In this document: positions 30,706-41,580 of the stretch, one piece after another
How the letters are laid out: each line of letters begins with the position of its first letter
How positions within the stretch are numbered: position 1 is the stretch's first letter
Assembly (NCBI GenBank): GCA_001247695.2
Contig: LGRX02034421.1
Location: forward strand, 40,723 to 104,722
DNA length: 64,000 nt
Origin: Cymbomonas tetramitiformis
Taxonomy: Eukaryota > Chlorophyta > Pyramimonadophyceae > Pyramimonadales > Pyramimonadaceae
Direction of reading: 5' to 3'
Translations under genes and position numbers: made by a program
Notes under the pieces: generated by a model
What the model saw: only the letters and a program-made list of their open reading frames with translations
Told to the model about the DNA's origin: nothing
The model's database searches: none

Positions 30706-33052
30706 TCAATCGACAGCACCAAAGTAGCCAGCGGTGGTCTCAATCAAGTCCGACCCGAAGGGAGGGTTCCCGAAAGGACCTCTCTCATGTAGAGCCACAC
30801 CGTAGAAGAAGGCCATGTCGAAGCTCAAATCTGCCTGAGCAAGATCCTGAAAGATGTCAGGGGGCTCAGGCGGCTCAAGCGGTGGCACATTGTCAGCCAC
30901 AAAGAAACCCTGAGCCGGGATCACGGATTCAACAAATTCATTCGCGGAGAAAATTGACGGAGTCTCCCAATCGAGATCACCACCAGGCGAAGGCAATCCC
31001 GCAGCCGACTGAGCATCGGGCACAGCTGCCACCCCCATGATCGAGATGCAAAGAACGAGGGAAAGGAGGAAAGGAATTCCCCACGGTCCAACCGTGGCAG
31101 GAAAGCCCCAGGGCGGCTTCCCACAACCGTAGGTCCTCTGCTCGTCCACGGGCGGCCCGGAAACATGATTGGCCGACGGAGGCGAACCCCGCGGCTTCAG
31201 CCGGAAGCTGCCGTCGGCAAAGTCCTCGTAGTCGTCGGTGTCGTAGCCGGTGAGGTCATCCGGCGCGATGGCGGCGTGGTTGACAGTCTGAACGAACCCA
31301 GGGAACTCACCGTCCGTCGTGGCAGTCACCCGCGCCGATTGAAGCGGCACGGGCTTCACATCCTCCTCCTGCGAGACAGGTATAGCAGGGGCCGGCACGG
31401 CGGATGCCGATGCCGCCGCACCACCTGCCGGAACCTGCTCCTCCGGCATGTTCCCCGCTGCCGCGGGGCCGCACACCAGAGCCGATGCATGCGGCTCGAG
31501 AACCGCCCGTGGTGGGAAGGATGCGTGGGTGTAGTGCACCTTGCAGTTTGCCGCGGCATGGACCTCCGCGGCGAGATCGCCCAGCCGCTGATGGATGTCG
31601 TCACCTGCGGGCTCGTCAGCAGGCTGCTGCGGCTCTACCGTGAAGCCGTAGGCGGACACGTCGATCCCGCCCACCGCATCCGCACAGCGTACCGCAGGCG
31701 GCCCGTGCGTAGATGCCGCAGTGGCAAAAGCCTCGGCCCCATCATCCGCCGCCTGCTGGAACAGGGCACACATGGCCAATGCACGCACCCCCTCCGCGTC
31801 CTCCTCGTCGATGGGAATGCAGAATGCCGCGGCCGAGTGCGGGGGATGCTGACGCCCGCCCAACGGACAGTCGCGTTAGAAGTGGTACTGCTCACCTTAT
31901 TTTCCCGCCTTCTTGCACCTCCCGCAAAAGGGCTTCGCCTTTTGGTCGTCACGGTCGAAACCGACTGCAGGCAGCGGGTGCGTGCCGACACGGAATCCCC
32001 GCTGCGTACTGCGCTGCTGCTGCTGCCGCTGCTGCCGCTGCTGCCGCTGCTGCCGCTGCGGCTGCTGCCGCTGCTGCTGCGCCGGCAGCGCGTCCGTCCC
32101 GCGTTGCTGCCGTAGCAAGTCTTGAAGCTCGTTGGTCTTGTTGAGAAGGGCGCCGTACTCGGTGCTGGAGAGCTGCGCGGAGATGCCGCTCTTGCCCGAG
32201 ACTGCCTTCCCCGCCCCCGTCTGCGCCCAAGCCTGATGAATCTCCACCACAAGGGAGCGGAGAGACGCCAAGGAGACATGCGCGAGATCGGCCGCGAGAG
32301 GGTACCGCACCTTGACCGCGGTGTAAAACACCGGGTCCAGCCGGTTGTACAGGGATAGCTTCCTGGTCTCCTCGGTGGGTGTCCAGTCCGTAGCTTTGTT
32401 ATCCCGCACCAGACGCTGTTCCCGAGCCAAGATGGGCTGCGGGTCAGTGTCTGCGGGATAACGCAACGCGGCGTGCTCCTCCTGGTGCGACTCACGCAGC
32501 GCCACCGGTACGCAGCCCTTGATGATGTCCACCAGGGCTCGCCGTCCATCACGGTCAGACGAGGCGTCGGTGCCAGTCAACCAGACGTAGGCGTTGCTGT
32601 GCTTCTCGATAACCAGAGCCAGAACGTCGAAGAGCAAGCCGTTGAATGACCTTGGTCACCACACGAGCCAGAGGGTCGTCGAGGTCAAAGGACGCCAGCT
32701 CCAGTCCAGCCGAATGAAACTCCGTACGCAGCTGCACCACCAGCTCGGAGAGGAGGCCAGCGTCGTCCGTACCGCGGAAGTGGTGCTTCTTGTCCCCAAG
32801 GACATCCTCGCGGACACCCTTGGCCCATTGGCGGTGCAGACGCGCTTTGTAGATGTCGTCAACCAGCTTGCTCTGCTCCTGTAAGTACTTCCTGGTCGCC
32901 ACGTCTGCATCCTCGTTGGAAGTCGGAGCGGGGGTCGGAACAATTGGCGTACGCACCGTCGGACTGTTCCGAACCCCGTCTAATAGCCTCAGTGAGGCGT
33001 CGATGTCACTGTCCCTGTCCAGGGACTTCTTCGCTCGGGTCAACATACCCAT
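30706..33052 (-). pseudogene. GAG-like gene of element B1, disrupted
   Basis: The protein begins MGMLTRAKKSLDRDSDIDAS at 33,052. It is in three frames here. A 4-base duplication near 32,643-32,650 (CCGTTGAATGACCTTGG; B2 has CCGTTGACCTTGG) shifts the frame. A base change at about 31,877 creates a stop where B2 encodes Tyr. The three parts are 32,555-33,052, 31,897-32,637 and 30,706-31,863. Visible parts: helical capsid-like region, Gln/Arg tract from a CTG-rich repeat (32,022-32,085), zinc knuckle CGRCKKAGK, an acidic linker, hydrophobic segment WGIPFLLSLVLCISIMGVAA, and a tail of about 100 residues. Confidence 0.7.
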
Positions 33053-33184
33053 ACTCTGAAAAGCCAGAGGGGAGGTGGTACGCAGTCGCGCGGTTGGGTG
33101 TGGTAGCGGGAAAATGGTAATGGTCAGCAGCGGAGAGGAGCTAAGAGGGTGGAGCGGCGAGGGGCACTCGAAGATGTCGTCGAA

Positions 33185-34263
33185 CAGTGCCGACAACGGG
33201 TCCGGGTCCGACCCGTACCCGTTGAACGGATCGCTAATTTGCTCAGGCTCCGGCCCCATCCGTCACCGACGGATCATGAAAAATCGCAGGCTCCGTTGAA
33301 GTCCGTCTCTGCCGGATTCTGGAAAATCTCAGGCTCCGAGCGCATCCGTACCCGTCGGAGGCGCAAGCTGTTGAGGCCCCGTTGAAATCCGTCTCCGTGA
33401 AATTCTGCAATTTGCTGGATCCGTCTCCGTGATCCGTCGGATCGCCGGTGGCCTACACTAGTCACAGCTCGCAGACGAGACGAGAGCAGACGAGAGGCCC
33501 AGTGCGCAGTGGCATCGCATTTTATTTATTCTCGCACCCCCAACTTGGACAGTAGCACAATACTGTCTCTCTCGCTCCCCCCTAATAGAAATACATAGGT
33601 CATACGCAATTTTGGATAATTCATAATAGAGAATAATGCGACGTGCAGTTGCCGTTCCAGGCGCCAATGCACCAAGGCCGGGCGGGGCCACACGAAGTGT
33701 ACAAAGCTCGCTGACATGCGAGATAGTTAAGAAGTACCCTGGTCCTCAACAGGTCGAGCTGGCAGTCGAAGTGAACATTCCAGGCAGATGGTTCAATTCA
33801 GCAGACATGACAACAGCGGAAAAGAGCCACTTATTTAGGTGTATCGCAGTAGAGAATGCCGAGGTTCGGCAATTTGGCACCGGGCGCAACGCATCGAAGA
33901 CTGAGGCTTTGCGCTTTCAGGTATGAGTGTTCTATATTCGTTCCGGGGGCATGTCACTGGGGCAGCTCACTGGGGCATGTCTGGATGTCACTGAGGCGTT
34001 AAAGGCCATCGGGATCCGTTTGGACCCGTTTCAAGCGGAGCCGGGAAAAAATCAGGCTCCGCCATTGCCCGTCCCCGGCGGAGCCGGAAACAATCGGGCT
34101 CCGCCGTGATCCGTCCCCGGCGGAGCCGGGAAAATCCCAGCATCCGTAGTGATCCGTCCCCGTCGGATCTTGAAAAATCGCAGGCTCCGCATTGACCCGT
34201 CCCCGGGGATCCTTTGCAGCCTCAGGCTCCGACGGAGACGGATTGGACCCGCTGTCGGCACTG
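33185..34263. mobile_element. hAT-like element with GC-rich subterminal repeats and an exon-like ORF
   Basis: Inverted ends CAGTGCCGACA(A/G)CGGGTCC, 19 bp with one mismatch, and a perfect 8-bp duplication TCGTCGAA (33,177-33,184 and 34,264-34,271). B2 keeps the unoccupied site (GATGTCGTCGAAGTCG at about 46,067). Both subterminal regions carry repeated GATCCGTCCCCG...GGAGCC...AAATCGCAGGCTCCG modules in the same orientation (33,255-33,440; 34,005-34,245). The middle holds a plus-strand exon-like ORF. 1,079 bp. Confidence 0.88.
33636..33922 (+). CDS. Exon-like ORF carried inside the hAT-like element
   Basis: Plus-strand frame from ATG (MRRAVAVPGANAPRPGG) through KKYPGPQQVELAVEVNIPGR and KSHLFRCIAVENAEVRQFGT, then TTTCAG|GTATGA, a good donor at about 33,921. 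Composition is balanced and protein-like. It may be the first exon of the element's own lost transposase or a captured host exon; no BED or hAT motif is seen, so capture is a real possibility. Confidence 0.4.
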
Positions 34264-34538
34264 TCGTCGAAGTCGAAGGTGTCGCGAACACCAGCCCAGA
34301 AAACAGTAACCAGCAGGGCCAGTGCCGGTGCAAAACTGGATCCGAACATTGCTAAGACTAGTCCGTAACGAGGCGCGGTCCCCATGGCCGCCACTCCCAG
34401 CTGCTTACCGCAAACAATTCATACCATAAATCCTAGTCGCACCCAAACGCGCCCGCGCGCACCACCTCTCCAAGCGGCCGTTTAGCCAATCATGGCCAAA
34501 TCAGCAAGTGGAATAAAAGCGTGGATGGGGCCACGACC

Positions 34539-34789
34539 TACTGGAATATCCTAGTTCACTAGATATCGGAAACTCCCGAACTGTGTGGATAAACTCATAA
34601 GATAAATAAACCCTAAGCTAGATATACCCGGAACGGTCTCGGACGGTTTCGGAGTCTAGCCTACCTGTGACACAGCGTGTGTCACAGCACGAACCTATAG
34701 ATCAGTCAGCAGTCCAGTGTTGGCCTAGGAGTCTGTCATAGGGGCCTGACCGGGACTCCCAGTCAGGGCTGCCTATACAGATTTCAGCA
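34539..34789 (-). repeat. Terminal repeat of element B1 (5' copy)
   Basis: 251 bp, TACTGGAATATCC to CAGATTTCAGCA, closely matching the B2 copies. Contains the palindrome-like TGTGACACAGCGTGTGTCAC. Confidence 0.85.
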
Positions 34790-35029
34790 CTACCTCACCC
34801 CGAAGGCGGGAGGTGAACTGCAGGGCCTGCCGGTACTCCCGGACAGGCGGCTAAGAAATGTAATGCTTTCAGCTCAAAGGGGCCATACCAGCCCAGCTAG
34901 ACGCAATTCCACGATGCTTTGGGCGCCAGCTGAAAGTTGCATCGAAGTCTCGATCCTAATCTAATTCTAGGGTTTCTGGCGGTTGCTCAATCGGAACGGC
35001 ACCCATGGAGCGGCTGGCGGAACGTAGAT
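34790..35029. repeat. Repeat D resumed after B1
   Basis: Continues the D sequence interrupted at 29,044 (CTCACCCCGAAGGCGGGAGGTG-like, compare 22,005-22,022), then unassigned sequence up to the hAT end at 35,030. Confidence 0.45.
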
Positions 35030-35320
35030 CAAGGTTCGGTATCGGTTGTGCCGATATTCCGATAAATCGATTTATCGGAATATCATAATCGATCGATTAC
35101 TAATTGTAAAAATCGGAATTAATCGATGAACAGATCTGAAAATCGGAATCGGTTCGTGACTGGAGCGAACAAATCAGAATCAATTGATGACGGAAGCGAA
35201 AAAATCAGAATCAATTGATGACTGAAGCGACCGATATCGAAATCGATCGATGATACCAATGAATTTGCGTAATCGATATTGTATTTGAATAGTCGATTAT
35301 CGAAATCGATCTTGGATGGT
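35030..35320. mobile_element. Left end and subterminal block of the chromodomain-hAT element (candidate)
   Basis: Starts CAAGGTTCGGTATCGGTTG, resembling the left end of the 50,269 element (CAAGGCAGGTGCCTAATCGG followed by TTGTGCCGATAT in both). It is followed by about 280 bp of degenerate ATCGATCGAT / AATCGGAATC motifs. The transposase gene starts shortly downstream. No matching right end or 8-bp duplication was found, so the border is tentative. Confidence 0.5.
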
Positions 35321-35502
35321 TCTCTGTCTTAAGTTCTCATTGGTCCAAACTGCGGATCGATATGAAGGCAATGGAAATCGGTGGAGTTTAAAACCTCGTT
35401 TGAACTTGTGGCACGACCATAACCATTTCACCCCACCTATCGATTCCTTGAGTGTTACTAAATCCGTATGTAAGGAACGCGTATCACCGAGTATGACCAA
35501 AT

Positions 35503-35849
35503 GTGGACGAGGCACGAAAAGGAAAAAGCAGCTATGGCGTTACTCTGGTCGCCCAGAAACGAGGCCCGATCAAACGAACTCAGCAGCCTCCTTTCGACCC
35601 TGCTGGCGGTGACGACACAGAGTACGTTGTTCGTGAAATAAAAGCCGAACGCCTCCGTCGTGCTACCCCACAATGGTTGATAGGATGGGAGGGCCTCTCC
35701 GACAGGGCGGACACTTGGGAACCAATAGAACATCTAGTAGGTCACGAGCAGGATCTCAGGGCAACGGCGGAAAGAGGAGGCCGAGAATGCAGAGGCAAGC
35801 GCTGAGGCCCAGAAAAACAACGTCTAGAGGAGAAGGAGCGCACTCTTCA
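35503..35849 (+). pseudogene. Chromodomain exon of hAT transposase gene
   Basis: Encodes a chromodomain: EYVVREIKAERLRRATPQWL then IGWEGLSDRADTWEPIEHLV, with the typical W..W..TWEP pattern. It is followed by a Glu/Ala-rich helix (EEAENAEASAEAQ, then QRLEEKERTLQ) that becomes continuous only if one A is removed near 35,771 and one added near 35,815. These are homopolymer positions, so read errors or decay are both possible. Removing the TIR element at 35,850-38,494 restores TTCAAG|GTATGCC, a strong donor. The join to 38,663 is then in phase (G+AG, Glu). The start codon is not identified. Confidence 0.6.
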
Positions 35850-35988
35850 TGGCTACTGCCCCGCAGTCCTTGTGGTAGGACCGAATCGACGATTTGGTCC
35901 TACCACGAGGACCATTGTTCCGATAATTTAATTGGCCATCTCCCGTGATTTGTGGTGTCTAGCCAATGAAAGGGTAGCATAATGATTC

Positions 35989-37514
35989 AGGAATAGAAAA
36001 GTGCATAATGGGGAATATAAATTATGTCCTGTTTTTGGGGAATAGATTATATGTCACATGCCATCGAGCCTTGCCATCTATCGTTTGTACTATGAACTAT
36101 CACTAGGTACCCCGCGCCGGAGGTACAAGCGCAATAAGCGGTTCAGCGTGTGCAATATTTTGCGTCTGGCACACCCCCTTCTTCTAAACATTTTTTTTGC
36201 ATGTAGCATGAAGCATACATGCCAAATACAATACATGCCAAACTGAAACTGCACACGCGAGACAACACTGAGTATTACAGTCTGAAAATACTTAGAGAAA
36301 ATACTCACTGTCTGATTTGTTAAATATGCAATTTTAACTAAAGGCGGAAGGCTTTCTCTCCGGGAGTGTGCCCCTGTCCAGCGAAATAAAGATCTCTAAT
36401 ATTGTATACTAATCTGAGTAATCTTTTGCTTCAAAATATTATCACATATTCCTACTTAGTATGATGTGGGTACCCGTTTCGCAAAGAAGATGAAAATCCA
36501 CAGCGCAACTATTGCGGGTTTCAAATTCCACCCGCTTCCGCCAAATGAACGCGTCATCCCACAACGAGATGTGTGGTTGACCGTTCAGTTTGTGCAATTT
36601 GTTTAGGGAAAACAACGCATACGAAATACTATTTTTGCTAACGCTTCCCTCATCCGTTGCCCAAGCTCTCTTGCAAACGAGCGCGCGAATGAGGGAAGAA
36701 ACGCCTAGCGGAAACGTGGACGCGGTTGACATCCGCGTTTCCGCTAGAGGTGAAATTGCACTGCCAAACGGTTAGTATGTGTTTATTATGCTTATATGAT
36801 ATGCGTGATATGTTCATGCTATGCAGGATGCGTCCCTGTTGGGCGTGAGTCGAGTTGGTTGGCTCGAATCACGCCCATTACCCCCCTCACAAGAACCGTC
36901 CAGCATCCTAGATTCCGAACGGATCTTGCTTCCAACCCTTTCTAATTTAAGCAGAATTGCCTGCACACTCGGTATCGTGGTCAGGAACTCGTGTAGAATT
37001 ACGTATATGGTTGCTTGGTTCAACGAAAGCCACGTATCTAGTTCAACGAAAGCCCTGTATCTAGTTCAATGAAAGCCCCGTATCTGGTTCAACGAAAGCC
37101 CCGTATCTGGTTCAATGAAAGCCCCGCAATCTTGCTTGCGCAAAAAAAGTTGTTCCTAACACTTATTATGTAGTCAACTGTACAAGTGAACCGTGGAAAG
37201 CAAGGGCAACGCACCTTTCATTTTTGATGGAGAATCTTTTACCATGTCCTCTTTCTTGAATAGAGGACAATAAAATGCATACCATCAGTGTGTTCAACAG
37301 TACAACGATACCCGCCGTTCGTTGTCGCAAGAAAGGCACACCCTGCCGTACTTTTTCGGAGGCTTCCTCATGTTTGCAATAACCAAGTGAACATCGGTGG
37401 GGTGGGGGCAAAATAATACAAACGGTGATATTACACGCATGTGCTTGTGTCACAAATTTATTCCCCAAAAACAAGACATAATTTCTATTCCCCATTATGC
37501 ACTTTTCTATTCCT
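35989..37514. mobile_element. Nested foldback element with ~57-bp inverted ends
   Basis: About 57 bp beginning AGGAATAGAAAAGTGCATAA at 35,989 recur inverted at 37,457-37,514 with few differences. CCAATGAAAGG stands as a direct repeat just outside both arms (35,963-35,973; 37,530-37,540). Inside are a hairpin around 36,705-36,750 (CTAGCGGAAACG arms) and a short tandem array. No coding region is supported. Confidence 0.6.
37014..37130. repeat. ~22-bp tandem repeat
   Basis: Five units of GGTTCAACGAAAGCCCCGTA plus TCT, with small variations. Confidence 0.85.
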
Positions 37515-38526
37515 CGATAACCATTTTCCCCAATGAAAGGTGGTATATATAGGTCCTATATTAATTTATTTGAACGCTGGTTTGGCCTATATCCATCCTA
37601 TATATCCATGACGAACGCATTTCAAACCTCTACACTCAAAATTTTCAAAACGGATTTTTTGGAACATTCAAAATGTGGCAAATTAGTGACTCGTCCTCAA
37701 TAATTTTTTACCAATCATATATCAACACTACACCTGCGCGGATACCATCAAATCGAACCTATACATATGTCCCAATCATATTTGGGCGGTAGGCCCGGTT
37801 GGAATGCATATATTGGCTCGTTGGCTCGTTGGCTTCCCCTCTAATATATTGGCTCGTTGGTTTCCCCCTAAAACAGTGGTCACGCGAGCTAACCAGCCAG
37901 CCATCATAATTGCTTGCTAGAGGGCATATATCGCAAGGCTGGTGTGTGCGGCACATTAAATCTTCAAGTATATATGTATTGCGAATTTCTGAAAGTCTAA
38001 CATCATCCACATATCTTATTTTTCGACTGGCGTGTACATTTTAGAATGGATGAATGCCACTTTCTAAAGTCCGAAATTCACTAAATTCGGAATTTGCATT
38101 GTGTTGAACATGCGCCATGCTGAAATAGAGCGGAAATGATGATGAGGGTGCGAAGTGACCGATTCAGTTATCTTATTTGGTCATAAACTCAAGATGTATA
38201 ACCATGAGCATCACCGTGAGCCCCCCATGTGACTCCTAATACTCAAAATAACGGTGGTCCTTGTGGTAGGACCTCCATTTTCTTCAAGCTTTTGGTGAAA
38301 TTGCACCCCTAAAGCGTGTCGTTCAACCACGCACCTAAAGTCTCACGGGGGCCGCCGCTATAAGAAATAAAATTCGTTTAACTCGTAATTATCATGTGCA
38401 AATGTTGCCTGTGCCTCAAATAGTCGATTTGGTGATCGAAACCGCAATTGCCCATTGGTCCTTGTGGTAGGACCATGAATTTGGGTAGTAGCCATTCAAG
38501 GTATGCCACGCCCGCAGAATGCTTCT

Positions 38527-38672
38527 TTGTTGTGTTGGGCTACTTTTGAAACCCTTGTTGGATTTTGTTGCGCGCAGCGTTGGATGTGCATAATATGGAA
38601 TGCTTCGTCGGTTGTTGTGTTGGGCTACTTTTGAAACCCTTGTTGGATTTTGTTGCGCGCAGAGTTGGATGG
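38527..38672 (+). repeat. Duplicated intron end, ~55 bp direct repeat
   Basis: TTGTTGTGTTGGGCTACTTT through TTGTTGCGCGCAG occurs at 38,527-38,580 and again at 38,611-38,662. It creates two candidate 3' splice sites for the intron before the BED exon. Only the second joins in phase. Confidence 0.75.
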
Positions 38673-41438
38673 ATTTGAGGAGGCATCTGGGGGCAAGCGA
38701 CGAGCTGCTTGCTGGAAGCATTATAATATTCTGAAGGATGAGAGCGGCAAGGTCACCCATGTCAAGTGCCTTCTTTGCCCCGCTGAAAACAAGTCCATAC
38801 CTTATTGTGGGAACACCACAAACCTGCGGTCTCATCTCTCCTCTGTCCACAAGAACGAGTTCTGCAAGATGGTCAGCGCTGACAATGACAAACCGGCAAC
38901 CGACGGGATGGACAAGGATAACGCGGACTCCTCAGTGTCTCAGGTGCGCTTGACGCTTTGCTTAACCTCGACATCCTACCTTCATCGTGACATATATTTC
39001 CCCCACAATTTATGGCTGTGTTGTATACAACCAGGGCAGAAGTCCTCTCCGGAGGTCTTTCGGCCAGTTTTCGAGAAAACATTTGTTTTTTCTTGTTTTG
39101 ACGTCTTTCTTCATACTTAAGGGTTAAGATTCTTTCGGCCAGTCTTCGGCCAAATCCTCTTTTTGGGAGACTCGCTCGGTCAGGGGCCGGTCAATCGCGA
39201 CAGGACTTCTCCCCTGTATACAACTAGCTTACATGTATTTATTATGCCTCGTTTGTAGCATGCATTTATTATGCAAGTCGACCTTGTATCTGATGCATGT
39301 TTACCCTAGCGCACTTACACACAAGGGTGTTTTACCCTCGCGTACTAACACACAAGCGTGTGTTTTGATGTTATGGGATGCTTTCTTGAATAAGGGGAAG
39401 ATCGACGCCATGGTGCCCTGCGTCACTCCAGACAGACGTGATGAGCCGCATAAGCTTATCACGCTATGGCTTGTTCGTTGCCGCCGCCCACTTTCGCTTC
39501 CAGAGCACGACAAAGAGTTCCGCGACATTTTCGAGTCCATCTTCAAGGGGAAATACATCCCCCCTACCTTAAAGCTTGTGATGCAAAATGTGTTGCTTTT
39601 GTCTGTTGAGGGAAAGCAACGGCTGATGCACGATCTGAATGAGTTGTTGGCTGAGGGGATCCTCCCTAGCATGGGCGGGGACATATGGTCTCAGAGCGGT
39701 GCTTCCATCTTCGGCATTCGGGTGTACTGGTTGGACAAGGACTTTCATCTCCGCGAGAGGCTCTTGGTCGCGCTTCCTTTCTCCACAGTTCGACATACTG
39801 GCGAACAATTAGAGAAGGCCACGAAGGAGGCTTGCGCGGACATGGGCCTAGGTGAATATCGCGAAGTTGGTGGTCTCGGTGAGAATGTGGACGCTGTGGA
39901 CACCGTCACAGACTTCGTCCATGCCACTTGCTCAGACAACGCATCAAGCATCATCAACGGTTGGAAGAGCTTCGATGGTCACGAGTGCTGCGACCACACC
40001 ATTGCCTTGGTAGTGAAGGCCTATTTGGAGCATCCCGTGACCAAGAAAGTGTTCTCAAAACTTCGTGGTATGACCACACATTTTAACCATTCCATGATCG
40101 GCGGGAACCTTCTCAAGGAGTGTCAACGACGTCACCAATTATCCGAGTCAAAGCCGCCCCAAGATAATGACACCCGCAGTGGTTGGGGCGGTGCTTGCAA
40201 GCAAGCAACGTGGTATCATGCGAACCAGGTCAGAACACCCTGCTAGCCTTACCCTTACTTACCCTAGCAACCCCTACTGCTCCGTAGCTTCCCCAGCCAT
40301 CCGCTGCCACACCACACGAGTTGATGTTTCTTTTGCTAAGTTTACGGCGTGTGTTCCATAGGTCGCCGTCCAGATGTACGATGTCGAGAGACCGACGAAG
40401 GCGGCAACTGCAATCGAAAACCCTGATGGCAGCGTTTACAGAACGCACCAACTGGTGGCAGATGAGTGGAACATAGTGCGAGAATCCATGTATGTTCTGG
40501 CCTACGCCAAGATCGCGGTGGACCTTTTGCAGTCTACAAAGAAGGTGACCTCCAACTTGGTCATGCCTGTTATTGGTCGTTTGGTGTACGCGTTTCACGC
40601 GGACACGATTCTCAAGCATGAACGGCAACCTGTCTTCATCAGCAACGAGGCGGTGAAAGAGGCCCGCGAGTTTGCATACAATGACATCAGTAAACGTTTT
40701 TTCAATGACCTGTTGGATTGTAAATTGGAGGACTTCGCCATCGCTACACTCCTCGATCCTCGTTACAAAAGCTTTAAGTTTAAGTATGCGGGAAAGTGGA
40801 TGCGAGGCGAGTCTTTGAAATGCCCGAACCTCGCTCCTTTTGAGTTCCCACCTTTTTTGCCTCCATCATGTTTCTCCATCACGACGGGCTATGCTTACAT
40901 GTACGATACCTACATACACTCATTATCGTGTTGGCATGTGGACGCAACAGGGCGTTTTTCAAGGAAACAAGCGGAGTCCTGGGCAACTGCTACATACGCG
41001 GCCGACTGGAAGCCCAAGGATGATCCTTCGGTTGCCATGCCCGCACGAGGAGTCGCGGTGGATGCTGCAATGACTGAGGCCTCCTTTCTCGCAGATGATG
41101 ACTCAGATGACGAGGTTTTCCCTAGCGCACAGGAAGATGCTCAGGTCCGTGACGAGATGCGGGAGTATCTGGACATGCCAGATGCTAAGCCAGATGTCGA
41201 CGTCTAGGAATGGTGGAGGAAGCGCACCTCCGTGTTACCCTCTATTGCTCAGATGGCGCGCCAATTTCTCGGGGTGCATGCTTCCACAACAGGAGTTGAG
41301 CGGACTTTTTCAGCAGTATCAGGAATGCACTCTGACCTGCGCAAGAGATTTGAAGAGGGCACGATTCAACATACCGACATTTGTGAAGAATTTTACGATG
41401 CAATTGCGGATTGGGATGGGTCAACGAAGAACGAGTAG
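38663..41438 (+). pseudogene. BED-hAT transposase gene, exons 2-4, with an in-frame stop
   Basis: Exon 2 (38,663-38,943) encodes a BED zinc finger: CWKHYN, CLLC, then GNTTNLRSHLSSVHKNEF. Exon 3 (start uncertain, about 39,326, to 40,228) holds the hAT catalytic region, including GGDIWSQSGASIFGIRVYWL and CSDNASSIINGWKSFDGHEC. Exon 4 starts at 40,362 and carries the rest, ending in the hAT dimerisation domain (TTGVERTFSAVSGMHSDLRK) at 41,438. Introns are GT-AG with matching phase 0 at 38,944 and 40,229. A TAG at 41,205-41,207 interrupts the protein just before the dimerisation domain; the related copy at 50,740 has Met there. With the upstream chromodomain exon this is a chromodomain-BED-hAT transposase, now probably inactive. 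Confidence 0.8.
39032..39216. mobile_element. 185-bp hAT-type MITE in an intron
   Basis: Ends CAGGGCAGAAGTCCT and complement of CAGGGGAGAAGTCCT, with a perfect 8-bp duplication TATACAAC (39,024-39,031; 39,217-39,224). It lies in the intron after the BED exon. Internal repeats CTTTCGGCCAGT occur twice. Confidence 0.85.
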
Positions 41439-41580
41439 AGCCCTAACAGTAAGCAGTCACGCAGCGGCAGCTGCAATGGTGTCCGCGATGTCGATGTGTT
41501 CACCGTCTGCTGCCGGCGACGTTCATTGCGGTCACTGTGTCGCGGTCTCACGCGATAGACGCAATCGTGACATGCAGTCA

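Larger units (their letters stand above)
29045..34789 (-). mobile_element. GAG-only retroelement B1, decayed and nested
   Basis: Minus-strand element with ~250-bp terminal repeats (left copy from 29,045, split by another element; right copy 34,539-34,789) of the same family as B2. Flanks are CCACC on the left and CTACC on the right, a 5-bp duplication with one change. The unoccupied site ACACCACCTCACC exists in D copy 1. Inside are a broken GAG-like gene, a 1,079-bp hAT-like element (33,185-34,263) and a 1,086-bp TIR element (29,241-30,326). Confidence 0.75.
35850..38494. mobile_element. TIR element with 4-bp duplication (TGGCTACT family), 2.6 kb
   Basis: Ends TGGCTACTGCCCC at 35,850 and GGGTAGTAGCCA ending at 38,494, flanked by TTCA on both sides (35,846-35,849; 38,495-38,498). 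Subterminal palindromes GGTCCTACCACAAGGACC-like match those of the 29,241 element. No transposase is recognised. A second foldback element is nested inside. It interrupts the last codons of the chromodomain exon. Confidence 0.75.

Noticed and set aside
31165..32115. Long plus-strand ORFs opposite the B1 GAG gene (and 43,798-44,727 opposite B2)
   Set aside because: Mirror images of the GAG-like frame; no independent protein character.
41205..41207. In-frame TAG as a reassigned codon or programmed readthrough
   Set aside because: The related copy at about 50,740 has ATG at the aligned position and the gene has other damage, so a nonsense mutation is simpler.
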